Positions 25,619 through 38,682 of a stretch of 64,000 bases of DNA are shown one piece after another. The stretch lies in contig OW804097.1 of assembly GCA_942159475.1 (NCBI GenBank), forward strand, positions 118,294,013 through 118,358,012. The letters are read 5' to 3'. The notes under the pieces were generated by a model. The model saw nothing but the letters and a program-made list of their open reading frames with translations. It had not been told where the DNA came from and ran no database searches. How positions within the stretch are numbered: the stretch's first letter is position 1; each line of letters begins with the position of its first letter. The translations under genes and the position numbers were made by a program. This DNA comes from Sthenelais limicola. Lineage: Eukaryota; Annelida; Polychaeta; Phyllodocida; Sigalionidae.

Positions 25619-25853
25619 GTGTCAGATTTTCAGAAAATGTACAATTGGCAGCTCTAGACATTTAGTGAATTCTGCTAAATTACGCTGTAATTTGGTCAAT
25701 ACTACGTAAATTCGAGTATATTCAGCATTGCATTGATTCTAGCTATCTGTTTGGTTAAGTTGAACTGTATCTAGAACTTTATTTTCGTCTGAAATTTGGG
25801 TTATTTGAGAGGATTGGTGAAGTTAAATTGTACATTTTCTGAAAATCTGACCC
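25619..25853 (+). mobile_element. GGGTCAG MITE, subfamily B
   Basis: Left end mutated to GTGTCAG. ATAT on both sides. Its right end lies only 69 bp before the zinc-finger exon, so it sits in that gene's last intron. Confidence 0.9.
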
Positions 25854-25922
25854 ATATGTGACTGTTATATTAGACATGATTACTTCCATGACCTACATGA
25901 GTTGCTCTTTTTTATCTTCCAG

Positions 25923-28900
25923 ATGGAGACCTGTCACTTCATGCACAACGCGATGGGAGCAACAATATCAGTCTCCGGTTCATCCATACCAGTCTGGCAG
26001 CCCTTGCCGATGCATACGCTGCAGACATAAATATCCGGAAGGTTTCCCTCTCCAAACTTGACTCCTCTAGCATCCCAGTCAAATTCTCCTCCCCACCAAC
26101 GCTGCCTTCAAATAGGCTAACTATACCTCAGCAACCAGGGCCAGCATCATCCCAACGGCGCATTGACAATGACCAGAAGCAGGCACCCCTCTCTGCCTGT
26201 GCTAATGAAGAAAACCAGCCAAAAAGCTCCAATGGCCGTGATCCAGAAGCAGATATTCCAGAGCAACAACAAAACAAGGAACCAGGACCATCAGAGACGA
26301 AGGAGGAGGAAGAAGCCAAAACTGTTGATCCCAATGCCAACCTCATTGGAGAACCAAGAGTGGCCCCTCTGGCAACTCAAATGGATCCAAAATCAGAAGA
26401 GGAGAAAGAATCAGGTCAGAGAACTGAAGTAATCAAACAAGAACCTACAGAGGAGAAGAACCAGTCTTTCCTAGATGATACAACTAATGGAGGAGCTAGG
26501 TTACTGGATGAGAAAGATGTCAAATCCATTGTTCCTCTGGCCAATGAAGGAAGTCTCTTTTCTCAGCTGGTAAAAAGAGAGTCATCAGTATGTGATGATC
26601 ACCTTAATGGCACAAATGGAGCTTTAGGTACTTCTTCACCATTTCAGATCGCACTTTCAGGGCCGAATGGAGCAACCCGAGTTGTACCTGTCAAACCACT
26701 AAGCAACCCTAACCTTATGAATGGTCAGATGGACCAGGAGACTGCTCTGAAAAGACAGCATGACCATGAGAGCTGCAATATGAATGATGCACCACCTTCC
26801 AGTGAAGACCAAAGAAACGAGCAAAGAAAATCAGACATTGACAGTTTCTGTTCTAACATGAGCCAACCTCCCTACAAGAAAAAGCGAGGCCCTCGTCAGT
26901 ACAAGTGTGATGTCTGTGGTGCCGAGTTTGTGTATGCTGGAGTTTACAGCAAGCATATGTGGAAGCACAACCGCTACAACAGAAGCAGTCCACCGAGTGA
27001 CCTTCCACAATCGTCCTTCTCGCAAGGCCTTCCAAACCTCATACAGAATATGTTGAACCCACAAGGACTTGCAGTGCCTATTGATATGTCTTCCCCGGCC
27101 AAGCATGCAACTATACCTCAACAACTTATCCACTCCATCAACAGCCAGTCCATGGCCAAACACGCTGCCGATTCGTTAACAACGACTGGAAATACCTCAA
27201 TTGATAGCAAACAACTGAAAAATGGCCATGAAGGAGGAGACAACCCCAACATATCTGGCGACAACTCCTCTGATGATATGGGTGACGATATGGCTTATGG
27301 ATCGGATGAGACACTTGCTGAAGTTCACATGGAGAAGAAAGAGGGGGCTGGTTACGATTGTTGGATCTGTGGCCGGCCATTCACTTACAAACCACCTTTC
27401 ATACGCCACATGCGTGCTGCCCATGAAATCAGGGTCATCTTCGATGAGAATCGAGCTAGCAACAAAACTGGGAAAATCTTTACTTGCAAGCTTTGCAGCC
27501 AATCATTCTTATACCAGCTCCCATTTGAGAAACACATGAAACTGATTCATGGTACCAACATGGACTCTGCCTCAACAAAATTCGTCGATATCCGGGACCA
27601 GCGCGGGGTCCAAATGTCCCCGCTTTCCATGAGCGTAGCTCCTAGCCTGGCCGAGCAGAACAAGATAATCTCAGCTACCATGGCTGTTTTAGCACATCAG
27701 AACAAGGTTTTTAGTTCTAACAACTTTGACCACCTCTCAAATACTACATTCCAGAATATCATTAACTCAAGCATATCTGCTGCAGCTACATCTCACAGCT
27801 TAACTATCAACAAAAGCTCGCCTAGTCTGGCTGGCCTGTCCCAAAGTCTAGGTGGTAATACCTCATTATCTGGTTTTGGTGCACCAGTTTCCTCTCCTCC
27901 AAGTACTTTGCCATCGCTAACAAACAGTCCTCAAGTCAGTCCAGCGACTCAACAAAAGAAGGACAGTGATTATATGATCGTGGACAGCAGTGGGAACCAT
28001 GTCATGTTTGGGGAGAGACTCCAATGCTTTGTTTGCTCGGAGAAGTTTACCGACAAACGCTTATACCTTGTGCACATGCAAAATGAGCATGGTATTCAGC
28101 CAAAAGAAGAAAACAGCCCATTCAAAGCAGTTGGAACCAAGACTGGCAAAGTTTTCACTTGTCATGTTTGTCAGCGGAGGTTCTCTTACAAGGGTCCCTA
28201 TGAAAAACACATGCGGAGCCATGGTATCAACCTAGTAGTGCTAGATAAAGAAGTAACACAAGAATCGCTCTACTGCGAGATATGTGGAAAGGTCTTTGCT
28301 TACCAATTGCCCTATGAGAAGCATATGCGAAATATCCACAATATAGAAGCTCCAATGAAGAATCATTCCCCTCAGTTGCTGTACCGGCGTGAACAGCGGC
28401 CAAATCTTCAGTGTGAAATTTGCTTTAGAAACTTTTCCACCATGCAGTCTTTGGTGAAACATGTCATCACCAAACATCAAAATCACCTTGGGGGTGGAGT
28501 AGTTCCCAATTCAGATCTTATGCAGGCTTCGAGCTTGGACAACAGCAGTATTTCCCATCAAGGTTCACCTGAGATATCTGCCCCAGAGAATGAGAGTGGC
28601 TCGGAAACAGAAGACCTGCCACAGCGTGTGTATCTTGATCCTCACTCAGTCCTCAAAGATCTCAGCTCCATAATTCCGCCTGAAGATATTGAAATGGGAA
28701 CGATTCAACGAGCTAGACACCCAAGCGAAGAGGACATGGATCAAACTCAGGACAACAAGAGCATTCCAAACGGAAAGGAAGAGACAGGACCTCCGCGTGT
28801 CGAACCCAGTCGCGTCACAGATCCTGACAGTGAAATGAGTCTAATCAAATGTGAACTGTGCATGAAGATGTTCCGTTACAAGATAGCTTTCAGTAAACAC

Positions 28901-29212
28901 ATGCTGCAAGCACATCCCGGTGAATGTGACAGCAGTGACCTTGAGTTGGTCAACAACAACAACGAGGGTGATCTTGACTTCGCCAAAGCAAATTTTGATC
29001 ATGACATGAATCAAAATGGGGAGGCCCGTGAAGCTGTAGGTAAATTTACCTCCTCAGCTGAATTCAACAAAGAGGTTGACATGCCTGTTGATTACTCGTC
29101 ACCAAAGAAAAAAGTAGCTGAATCTGATGAATTCGATGAACCCAAACCAAAGAATAGTCCTGAGATCAGGGATGCACCAGACATTGAAGCTGATCAGAAT
29201 AACACTGAATAA
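25923..29212 (+). CDS. C2H2 zinc-finger protein, large 3'-terminal exon (partial gene)
   Basis: Probable DNA-binding transcription factor of the nucleus. A pyrimidine tract and AG at 25921-25922 mark a splice acceptor, and the reading frame is open from there to TAA at 29210, giving about 1,096 codons. The first codon is split, so at least one earlier exon exists. Counting from the internal Met at 26360, eight C2H2 fingers lie near residues 181-203, 332-355, 374-397, 554-577, 599-621, 637-660, 683-706 and 829-852. Several share the unusual form F-x-Y-x-x-P-[YF]-E-K-H-M. The fingers are scattered, not in a KRAB-type array, and linked by Ser/Asn/Gln-rich and acidic segments. PIDMS at 27077-27091 resembles a CtBP-binding motif, and SSPKKK near 29099 could help nuclear import. 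Upstream exons, and so the true start and any N-terminal domain, were not found. I do not recognise the family. Confidence 0.88.
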
Positions 29213-32200
29213 TTATGTCCCTGACTTAGTTTTCAATCTATTGTACATATTTTCTGTTTCTTTCTCTAAATAGATTCACTCTTCTTTTTTCTCGGTTAAA
29301 CAAATTATTTATACAGCATCTGAATATTTCGAACAGCTCCGAATTTCATTATGAATTCAGTCTGCTATTTTGGCATGATTAGTTGTAAAAGTTTTAGTTT
29401 TTTTCACTCTGAATTTGTAACTAAGGGACACATCATTATTGTTTCAAAGTTAAACATTGTTAGAATGTATTTTGTTCATGGAGAACATTCCGCTGGGATT
29501 TATGAAAAAATAGTTATAAGTGATCGTAGCAAGTAGAATGTTGCAGCTTTAGGATTTATGATTGACAGTTATCCTCCTCTTTGCCGTTGACATAATCTCT
29601 TGAATGGATTTCGGCATCCCTGGATAACAGCGTTGGCGTTCCATTCATGCCATTTGCATATATATGCCTGTCTGTATATGCATATATTGATATATAAACA
29701 TAAAACATTTATATTTCTATGCATATATATGTGTTTAAAGGTGTTTCTGGATATGCGAACCATATGCTTGTAAAGTTATATAATAATTCTTGTAGACGGG
29801 AGACAGGAGACAGTTTAAATACCTCAACTCTAAAGTTCTTGTGAATGGGTCAGTTTTTACTAGTTTTGATGATAGATGTTGTCGAAGAGTCTTTGTGTGT
29901 AGATTGACGAAGCAAAATGGCTTTTATAATAATCATTATAAACAAAAAGTATTATATTTAATGAATGTCCTAGGTGATAGTTTTATTCAAAAGTTCTTTT
30001 TCATTAAAGGCCAAAAAAGTCCATGGGTATTTATACCATATATGGTCATATTTATGCACCGACTCTATGTGCATGACAGATTAGATTTAAGACTTATCAG
30101 TGACGGACCGATTAGTGTTATTGCCTGATGCTTTCATTTCAAATTCCCATATAACTATGCACATTACTGGCATATTCGAACAATTGCTGCAACAAAACAA
30201 AAAAAACTTCAGAATTATTCTCCTTGTCGAAGAAAGCTATTTATCAATATATTTCATATGACTGTATCTGACCAATCGCAGTGATAGAATGGATGTCCTT
30301 TAGTGTAGGAATGCTTTTGTTGAACTCTTTAACCTCATGGTGGCTACTAAAATGACAGCTACGGTCCAAAGAACTCTCAACATAGTTTGAAGTACCAGAG
30401 TATAACCCCTTGAAACTTGGGTGTATCGAATGTGTACGAGAAGTGATAGTTGAGTATATTATCTCAGAATTGGCGTTGTTGAATTGGTTGTTTTTATCCT
30501 TACACTAGCGGTGCCGTTTAAACTGTGGGTGTCACAAGAACATTGTTAAATCTATCTGAACGAATGGCATACCGAACCTCCTTCAAATGGTTACAAATTA
30601 GCACTTACTCATAGTCGGGCAAAAACTCTCACCAACACGCTCAGCCATGCAAGCATACTCTCTAAATACTGAACCATCAAAGATGTATATCTCTCGATCA
30701 GTCATTTCCTATCAGATGATTCAACTCATCGGATGCTGTCTTTCCAATCGGTTCATTCAAAATATCTGTATGTTAACCTTCAAAATAGTGAATTGGAAAC
30801 TGAATTTTGGCATTGGCGGTAACCAAACAGATAGCGTTTTAAAATTGGGTGTAATTAAAGCTTTCCTTTGCTTCAACATTCATTAATAAGTTCCATAGGG
30901 GCCCTGGTTTTAAGTATTCCACCCCCGGGCCTTAATATAAACCCTTTTTTAGACCCAGGTATTTTTTGTGGAAGTATACTGTAACAAGTAGTGCTGGTAC
31001 ATAAATGTCGAACCTATAAACTCCTAGATGATTCAGTCATTATTTCATATCTAAAATGCAGCTGCCTTTACACTTTTTGGGAAATGCATATAAAATATAT
31101 TTCTAAATAAACAAAAACCATGCACTACATTTTTAATTCAATTCCGACACCAGCTATATCCTGAAAGGCCGCCTCCTTCTTAGGTACCTAAAGACGCTGA
31201 GCGTTGCCTTGGCAAATGTCAGAGTTCTTGTTGTGTGCAACTAGAACAGCAATGATAACAGAGAGAAAATAAATCTAACTAATCGCTATGGTAAGCGATA
31301 CGTATTTATTATTAAGTACTCTTCAGCAGTCATATGAGAGTGTGGTGTATATATGATGGCGAGCGATGTGATGGTTTGGGTTTTAATTTCATTCCAACTT
31401 CTCTCATACAATATGCCTAACATATCAGACAAACGTGCTCCCGATCGTGACAAAAATGTTGAAATGATTAATTTTACCATGATTCCCTGCGCAGATAATG
31501 AGCAAAAAACACAAAGCTGTATACCTCATTAGTGTAGAAAAATAATGTTGGCAATCCTATGGCCATGAATTAAAGGTTTTTTAGTGGCAAATGGTGGAAT
31601 GAAAATAAAAACACTATATGTAATTACAGTGAAGCTCAGTAATTTATTTGAGCAACATCGCATCAATTGCCTTTCCTTGGCAAACGCGATTATGGCTATC
31701 CATCATTGCAAAAAGCAGCCTTTATGTCCAAAAGATATCCAATGATATGGGAAAGATAGTGTATTGTACTTGTTTTATGTGTGTCGTGAAAGAAATGATA
31801 TTTTATTATCGTCGTTCGAATGGATACTGGGTTGGACATGGTTGTTATGTTAATTATCCTTCTAGGTGAAATTTGGGACGCAGTTCCGCAAACTATTAAT
31901 ATCCATTCCCTATTCTGAGATGGAAATGGATCAACTATACCTTGATGATACAAATGGTCTTCGAATCTAAATATCACTGTGCCAACCCATCTTCACTGGG
32001 TGTAGTGTTCTTTCTTGTTCTATGTTGTAAGGAATTATTACTATAAGTAGGCGTACATAGAACCTCTAATGTCTGTTGGAAAAAGGAAAATGACCTCAAC
32101 TCTGTAAAAAGATTTCAAAAAGATAATCTTGTTTTCCATCGAATCCTGCCAGTCCTGATACCTCGATTCTGATTGGATGAAGTCTCCATATCTTGCAATC

Positions 32201-35200
32201 TCAATACCTCTCTTTCTATTGGCCGTTCAGTGCCACTGAATATTCATAGAAATTTTCATAGAAATGGATGAAGAAACCTGCCAGGGAATGTTTGACTTTG
32301 GTGGAAGAAGCACTTTTAATGTAGATGTAGTCTTGTCATATTTCCATGTACGTATATATGATATATCTATGAAAAGAACTTGAAAGGTGAAAATATGTAT
32401 ACCAGATGCAGATGCCCTTTCTCATATTGGAAAACTTTGTGAACTATTCCATATATTCATCCCTATTACATCAGTCCATGATCACGGTTAGAGAAATTCT
32501 CATCTCTTGTTTCACTTTGGCACCTACGAGTTGAACCTATTTCTCTTTAAATTCTTGATTACCACTGCCAAGCACGAAGCGCAAATCATTTGAATCCACT
32601 TCCAATTAGTGAGCTACGTCTATGCCTTTATGTCCTTATCAATTTCGACCACCCACCCTCCTATATACTTTCAATGTGAAGATCCCATTTCCCTAACATC
32701 CTGGTATTTGTCATTCAACTCCGATATAGATCTCCCAGAGATTTGATCTTCGCTTGTAGGTTAGATATTAAATTTGCAATTTAAAAGTTGACTTTGGGTC
32801 AATTTTTCAAAATTCATAGAGGAATATCTCGAGGTTTTGGAAAATTAAGATCCTGAAGATTGCCTATATATATGCTAGAAGAATATCCCTATGAAATTTC
32901 GCCTAATAATGTGTAGAGTATGTTATCTTTCCCGCGTGCACCCATGGAGTTGCATTTCTTATTTATTTCTTCTGTCTATGTGACTTGCCAGGCTATTGTG
33001 ACTGTATTAAATTTCTGGGCACGCAGCTATCTATGGATTTTCATGGCATGACGTAGATCATATTGGCCGATTTCTATGATTCCTTTCTTTCTATGTGGGT
33101 TAATGATGAACATATTGACATTATTTAATTGACACAGAATCCTCTGACTCGCTTTTGCAATTGATACCTTTTACCACTTTCTGGGATAATGAAGGTGATG
33201 AGAAATAGATCAATGATATTACATCTCTAGACAGACTGAAAATGTGCGCTAAGTTTTCTCCTGGTCCTTGTTAATAATGCATATTTAATAATGCATCATC
33301 TTTATCAACTTCATAATATCTCTTTATTTGTCTCGGTGATTGTTATTGTTCAATGAAACACCAGATTGTAAACATAGATCTCTGATGAATAAACAATGGG
33401 CTTCTTCTAGAGTGTACATCTGCAGCAATGTTTGGCAGATATTCTTCGCTTATTGGAATAGCTTTAGTAGAAATGTGCAGTCTCATTAATCCAAAGTATA
33501 TACCTCTAATTGTGCTGTGAAACATAGCATTCTTGCTTTAATATCCGCATTATATTTGACCGCCTTTTCTTTTCTATTCCCTTCTTCAAGGTACCTCATT
33601 TTCTCACAGAACAGCATGCCATGTATTTATATCACATGTCTGGTATTTCCCTCTATAGTTGGAGGACAAGAATGATTGTATCCGACACATGTATTATTAT
33701 GCGCGATCAGATCCGCCGGTGCACTATCAGTGATTTTGTATGCCAGAACAGATGTTGAATTATGATTTTATTTCAAAATCTAAGACAATCGCTTAAACTA
33801 TTTGCGCTGGTGAAATGTTATTGGGCTGGTTGTTAAATGTTTAGATGTTGGGGGAAACTCGATTAAAACAAGTACCGTAATATTCAAACCGAATGCAATA
33901 TTTGCACAGAAATCATATATCTTGCCGGCGAGAAATCTCTTTAAGAACTTAAATTTCGCCCTATAGTAATTGTTATCTCTTTTCTATCATGAAAAACACC
34001 AGACAGTTGGGCAAAGATATGATTTCTATTCAATCCAATTGTCATTAACACCGTGTAAAAGTAAAATACTTGGGAAATAAATTCCTATGAGTATTTCCCA
34101 GTCCATTTAATATTTTCAATCTGCCGCGTGGCTTGTTGATATGTCAAGATCCTTTAAGAATATCGTTCGAAAAAAATTGTGATTTTGAATAAGAATTACC
34201 TCAAACATCATGTAGATGGTCTCTGCAGAAATGAATAATTTTTACACGCTGGTAAGCTTTTACAACCCAAATCTACATTAGCAAATAGAGAATGTAGTTA
34301 GTGCCTAGAACTGAACATACCTACTAAGAACCCCGGTTTTCGAGGGGTTACTTTTTGCAGTTTAATATAATATTGAATTTTATGTACAGAAAATGGTGTA
34401 CTCTGTCTTAGAGGTGGTAATAATTGTGTTATTGAAAACTGGAGAATATAGATGAATGGTGTCATAAGCCGTAATCTTGTGTGTCATTTTTAATTAATAA
34501 TACGTTTGCGCGGAAACCAAAATTGCTAATTTGGTTCTCCGTCAGACGGACACACCTTGTTTCTGCTATCACGACAGTGACATCAAATTATTGCATTCAT
34601 TAAATAATTTCTCTATAATTTGCTGCTCTACACTCTTTACAAAATTGAATTTAAAGTTAAATTGGCATCATCGAATACTAATTAATACGTGAACAACCCC
34701 TTTCCACAGGATTGTTATTGCATGGTGTGTTTCAGTCCAAAAGTTAGCGTTGAAATCGTTGATATAGCATGGCAATTATGGAAGGGCACGAAAGGCTTTA
34801 AAATCTTATGTATGTGTGTCCTGATCTGTAATTGCTATAATTGTACCTTTGTATAATAGATAATATGGATTGGAAACATACAATAGCACCATATACCGAT
34901 GGAACTGTATAGGGGGCTTGTACACCTAAAATAATATTCATTTTACTGTGCTCCATGAATGGTGATATACAATTTCTACCTCTTGCTGGATAAACTGTCC
35001 TTCTTGATAAATGTGGGTGTAAGATAAGTGTATGATTCTATGTCAATAACGATGTCATTGTTTTGAGGAAATGTTCTCTGCATACTGTGTGACCCTATTG
35101 GACAAAGTATATACAATTAACGGTGATGTACTGATAGTGATGTGATGGTGCGAGTCCATATAATATATAGCGTAAATCGTCGGTATTTAAAGGACGGATA

Positions 35201-37648
35201 TGAATAGTTAAAGAGTGATTATTGCTGAGATGTTTAAAATGGGATACTTTAAAGAGTAAAAAATAAACGACTGGTGGATATCTGGAATAATATTAACCAT
35301 CAGGTTGTTAAATTATACACTGTTTTAATGCATGTGTTTCCTCCCCAACGACCTGGAAATAGTTGCGACCAGTGGATCTTTACTCCATGGTACACATCGC
35401 AATTATCCATTGAATCAATTAACAGCATTTCCGAAAAGATGTGTTCACTGATGCATTATATATATAAAAAGTTTAAGACATAAAAAAATATGGAATAAAC
35501 CGTGACTGGATCATTTATACCCATGCATATGTCATTACTCATTGACCAGTTCAGGGGCGATCTGTATGTGTCATTATATTAACAGACTCCCAAGAGGGAT
35601 ATTTTATATTTAAATCAGATGAAAGGGTCATAAATTGGGGGACCGCCATGAGAGAATAGAAGGCTTCCATTTTGTCCGCCAAATCTAGCCGCAGAACTTG
35701 GAGAAATTGTAAATTGATGGCAAAGTATTCGGCATTAATCATCATGGCGATTGCCCACTGTGTTCGTTCAAGAACTGGGGATATTTTAATCTTATATGAT
35801 TATTAGAAGTGGACACGAAAACCACTATTACTTTGAGAAATATTGTTAGTAAGTGTAATTGCTTTAATATGTACTTGTTTTCATGTCACCTCTAACGTTT
35901 GTGACAATCCAAGGACCTCATGAGAAAGAAAACCTCAATCTTTGTTGTCTGTAGAGTCCACCTTGCTATGGTAACTCGTTTGTATATAAATACTAAAGAT
36001 ATACATCTATTGTACTCATGGTGATGTTAAATTAGAAGAGTGATCTAGGAATTGTGTACTAGTGAGATCCATTTTGTCAGTTAAATAAACAGTTAAAAAC
36101 CCCACCAAATATTCTTCAATTCTGTCGATTTCTATATATATAATCATGGTATTCAATTATTTCATTCCTCAAAACGGGGAATTTAATTCAACTAATTGTT
36201 CAAAATCCCGTATAGTCTATCATCATTGACACATTTTTCACATTCAAGCACGCTATTTTCTACTATCGGGCCTGAACCCCGCTGCCAAATATAATATATT
36301 TATAAATTATAACATGTTTCAATATTTGCCAAAGAACACTACTATAATTTAGGGCTGCCTGCTGCGCCTTGAATTTTCATTTTACATTTGTTGCACATAC
36401 ATGTAAGTATAATGCTTTCTAAATTGCCCTGATATCGAAAAAATGAAATAACCGCAGTGCGCAGCTTTTAACCGTAGTTGTTTTGATGTTCAGATTCAAT
36501 GCTTGCATGTGAATTACATCATGGAATCTGATACTGGGGCGCTTCATAAAACAATGAATTCATCATTACATACAAATATGAATCAATAATTGGAACTATT
36601 GTTGGATATTTCTCTATATCATTGTCATGGTAGAAACCACTCCCAGCCCCACTGTGTAATAATTGCAAACACCAGATTTGTATATTGGCTTCATATAAGA
36701 TTGGATTCGGAATGGCTAAATGCAGTAGTATTATATATATACCAGTATACCGTATAATAATATCTGCACCCATGTGTGTTTAATTTCTTCATTGTTAAGT
36801 ATGTTTAGATACATAATTATTCTATAATGCGGGGCAAGGTATGTACTGGGAAGCCCATGCGTGTGTCGTAAAAAGGGAGAATTAAAGTATCCTTCTGAAA
36901 AAGATAAAGAGTCAATATTTTCTGACCGCCAATCGCTGTATAGCATTGTTTTTATTCAAGTACATGGATTGTTGCTGGGATACTGTAAACAGGTATATAA
37001 TAATATATAATGTATCATCATTTATATGTTTAAACGTTTCTCCCCTATTATATCGGATATATACGTGTGAAAGTGGCTTTGCAGTAGAGATTGAAAAATA
37101 AAGCTAAATAATTGAAAGAACGATGTACTTCCTTCCTCCTTATTCTTTATACCATCTTCACTAGTGTTCAAATACTCTTTCGGAAAACAAAGCGGCGATA
37201 TTAAAGATGTTAAGGATATGTTTGGGCCTTTTTGGACCTCATAATTATATCGGTCACTAATAATTAATCGACGACCTGCCTGTGATTGGTTGGGGGTATA
37301 GAAGCAATAGTGACCAGTTTGCTAAAACGGGCAAACTATGGACGCTGTCAATCAAAATATGACGGGACCACTTCAATCATGTTAAATGAATGTCACGGTG
37401 AAAGTTTCATTTCCATGCATGAAGTAGAAATACGTGCAAAAGAAGAGATCGTTTTGTCAATATCCTGCGTGCTAATTTGAGGGGCAGCAAATCAGCAAAT
37501 TTTCTGACGATCTTGCCCATAATATGAGCAATGCGATAGAATTCGAAAGTCTAATAGAGTATTACCACATTATCTCATGAAATAAATTTGAGATGCGCAT
37601 GAAATAAGTAAGTAAGGGTACGCTTGAACGTGCGGAATAGTCTGGGTA
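29213..37648. other. 8.4-kb repeat-poor AT-rich region downstream of the zinc-finger gene
   Basis: The first part is presumably the 3' untranslated region; an AATAAA stands at 31106, among other AT-rich candidates. A TATA/CATA-rich patch lies near 29650-29730. No MITE of the local families, no RNA gene and no convincing exon was seen. Open frames such as 29841-30128, 31696-31977 and 36519-36773 have no domain. The last end-like fragment, TTTTCTGACGATCTTGCCC near 37500, resembles one MITE terminus only. Confidence 0.45.
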
Positions 37649-37884
37649 TGTCAGATTTTCAGAAAATGTACAATACGCCTTCACCAATCCTCTGACATAA
37701 ACCACATTTAATACAGAAATAAGCTTCAAAATGCAGTTTAACATAACAGAACTGATACTTTGAATCAATGCGATACCAAATATACTCAGATATACCCCAA
37801 ATTTATCAATTTTTTTTAGCAGAATTTAGCAGAAATTACTAAATATGTAGAGCAGCCAATTGTACATTTTCTGAAATTCTGCCC
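37649..37884 (-). mobile_element. GGGTCAG MITE, subfamily A, degraded ends
   Basis: The left end is shortened to GTCAG and the right end reads TTCTGCCC. The core is clear. Confidence 0.85.
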
Positions 37885-38448
37885 ATGTATAGAGAGAATG
37901 CGCGCGATTTTGCCCCATTCCGGATAATTAAATCCAGCTTTTTTGGTCACGTAACCTATATATATCTATGAAAATGTGCATTCACCAACTTCTCAATGGC
38001 CGGCTATTTTTTCAGCAAGGTCCAATGTGCACACCCATTGATTTATGCCCCTTCCAAAGGCAAGCAACTTGCAGTATATACTCTATTATTCCGAGTGAAT
38101 CTTGCTCACGCTAGGAATTCGTCGGAGCTATGTCCTGGTATCTGTTAACATTGTGAATGCTTAAATCACCCTGGCACTTTCATGAAAAGCCTGTTGATCT
38201 GGAGAGAACTGCTTGTTGTATAAGAGTGCGCGGCGCCCTGACATAATCGCTGAAGTATTTTTTTGTAAAAAGGCAAACCAGTTGCGTCGCTGATTGTAAT
38301 GAGTAATATGTGATTTTAATTAGAAATCTACAATAGTAAATTATATTTGTGGCAAGTTTTTTTTAAATAAAAGATTTAAACAATGAAATCATGTGAATAT
38401 TCTGTTTTGGGAAGGGTCCAAATCCGACAGATATACTCGGTCGCGGGT

Positions 38449-38682
38449 GGGTCAGATTTTCAGAAAATGTTCAATTGGCAGCTGTACATTTTGAGTAAAT
38501 TCTGCTCAATTAGGCTGCAATTCTGTCAATACTAGGTAAATTCAAGTATATTTGGCATTGCATTGATTCTAGCAACCTGTTTGGTTAGGTTGAACAGTAT
38601 TTTGAACTTTATTTTCGTCTGAAATTCGGGTTATTTGAGAAGATTGGTGAAGGTGAATTGTACATTTCTGAAAATCTGACCC
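38449..38682 (+). mobile_element. GGGTCAG MITE, subfamily B
   Basis: Full-length copy with one base lost in the right terminal repeat. Flanks GGGT and ATGT do not match. Confidence 0.88.

Noticed and set aside
26128..28486. Opposite-strand and other-frame open frames inside the zinc-finger exon
   Set aside because: They overlap the clearly coding C2H2 frame and show no domain of their own.
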